A stretch of 5,541 nucleotides of DNA. Source: Clostridiales bacterium. Lineage in GTDB: Bacteria > Bacillota > Clostridia > Saccharofermentanales > UBA5734. Location of the stretch: assembly GCA_007133255.1 (NCBI GenBank), contig SLMY01000231.1, positions 1-5,541 on the forward strand, given 5' to 3'. Shown here piece by piece: positions 5,540 to 5,541 of this stretch. The translations under genes were made by a program, and so were the position numbers. How positions within the stretch are numbered: the stretch's first letter is position 1; each line of letters begins with the position of its first letter. Below the pieces are notes generated by a model. The model was not told the DNA's origin, did not search any database, and worked only from the letters and a program-made list of their open reading frames with translations.

Positions 5540-5541
5540 AG

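Noticed and set aside
1..5541. Mobile element, CRISPR array, tRNA or rRNA
   Set aside because: No transposase, terminal inverted repeats with target duplication, spaced identical repeats or cloverleaf were seen; the window reads as ordinary metabolic genes.

Overview
The window looks like chromosomal DNA from a bacterium with strong AGGAGG-type ribosome binding sites and moderate GC. An anaerobic member of the Bacillota is my best guess. It rests on the purine-rich Shine-Dalgarno sites, the two-gene transketolase, the stray uroporphyrinogen-decarboxylase-family protein and the style of the AraC and GntR regulators. It is an inference, not a taxonomic identification.

Layout. Positions 3-269 hold the 3' end of a uroporphyrinogen-decarboxylase (URO-D) family gene on the + strand, cut by the left edge. 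A 116-bp convergent gap follows, then a FadR-type GntR/FCD regulator on the - strand (386-1138). The 197-bp divergent region 1139-1335 is packed with inverted and direct repeats and carries a good sigma-70-like promoter facing right. That promoter should drive a four-gene operon: split transketolase N subunit (1336-2187) and C subunit (2175-3113, overlapping by 13 bp), a GarR-like tartronate semialdehyde reductase (3227-4123), and a classical SDR dehydrogenase (4125-4928, 1-nt gap). The operon ends at a 23-bp-stem hairpin (5028-5077) with T-tracts on both strands, so it probably terminates transcription from both sides. The 3' end of an AraC-family regulator (5120-5539, - strand) faces it and is cut by the right edge.

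How the genes may work together. A sugar-acid-type dehydrogenase, a two-subunit transketolase and a tartronate semialdehyde reductase under one FCD regulator suggest catabolism of a sugar or sugar acid. My preferred hypothesis is that the SDR oxidises an aldonate next to its terminal CH2OH. The transketolase then moves the two-carbon ketol unit to an aldose-phosphate acceptor, and the GarR-like enzyme reduces the acidic aldehyde left behind. For a 4-keto-pentonate that aldehyde would be exactly tartronate semialdehyde, and the product would be glycerate. No transporter, kinase, isomerase or aldolase is in the window, so the pathway is incomplete here and the substrate is unknown.
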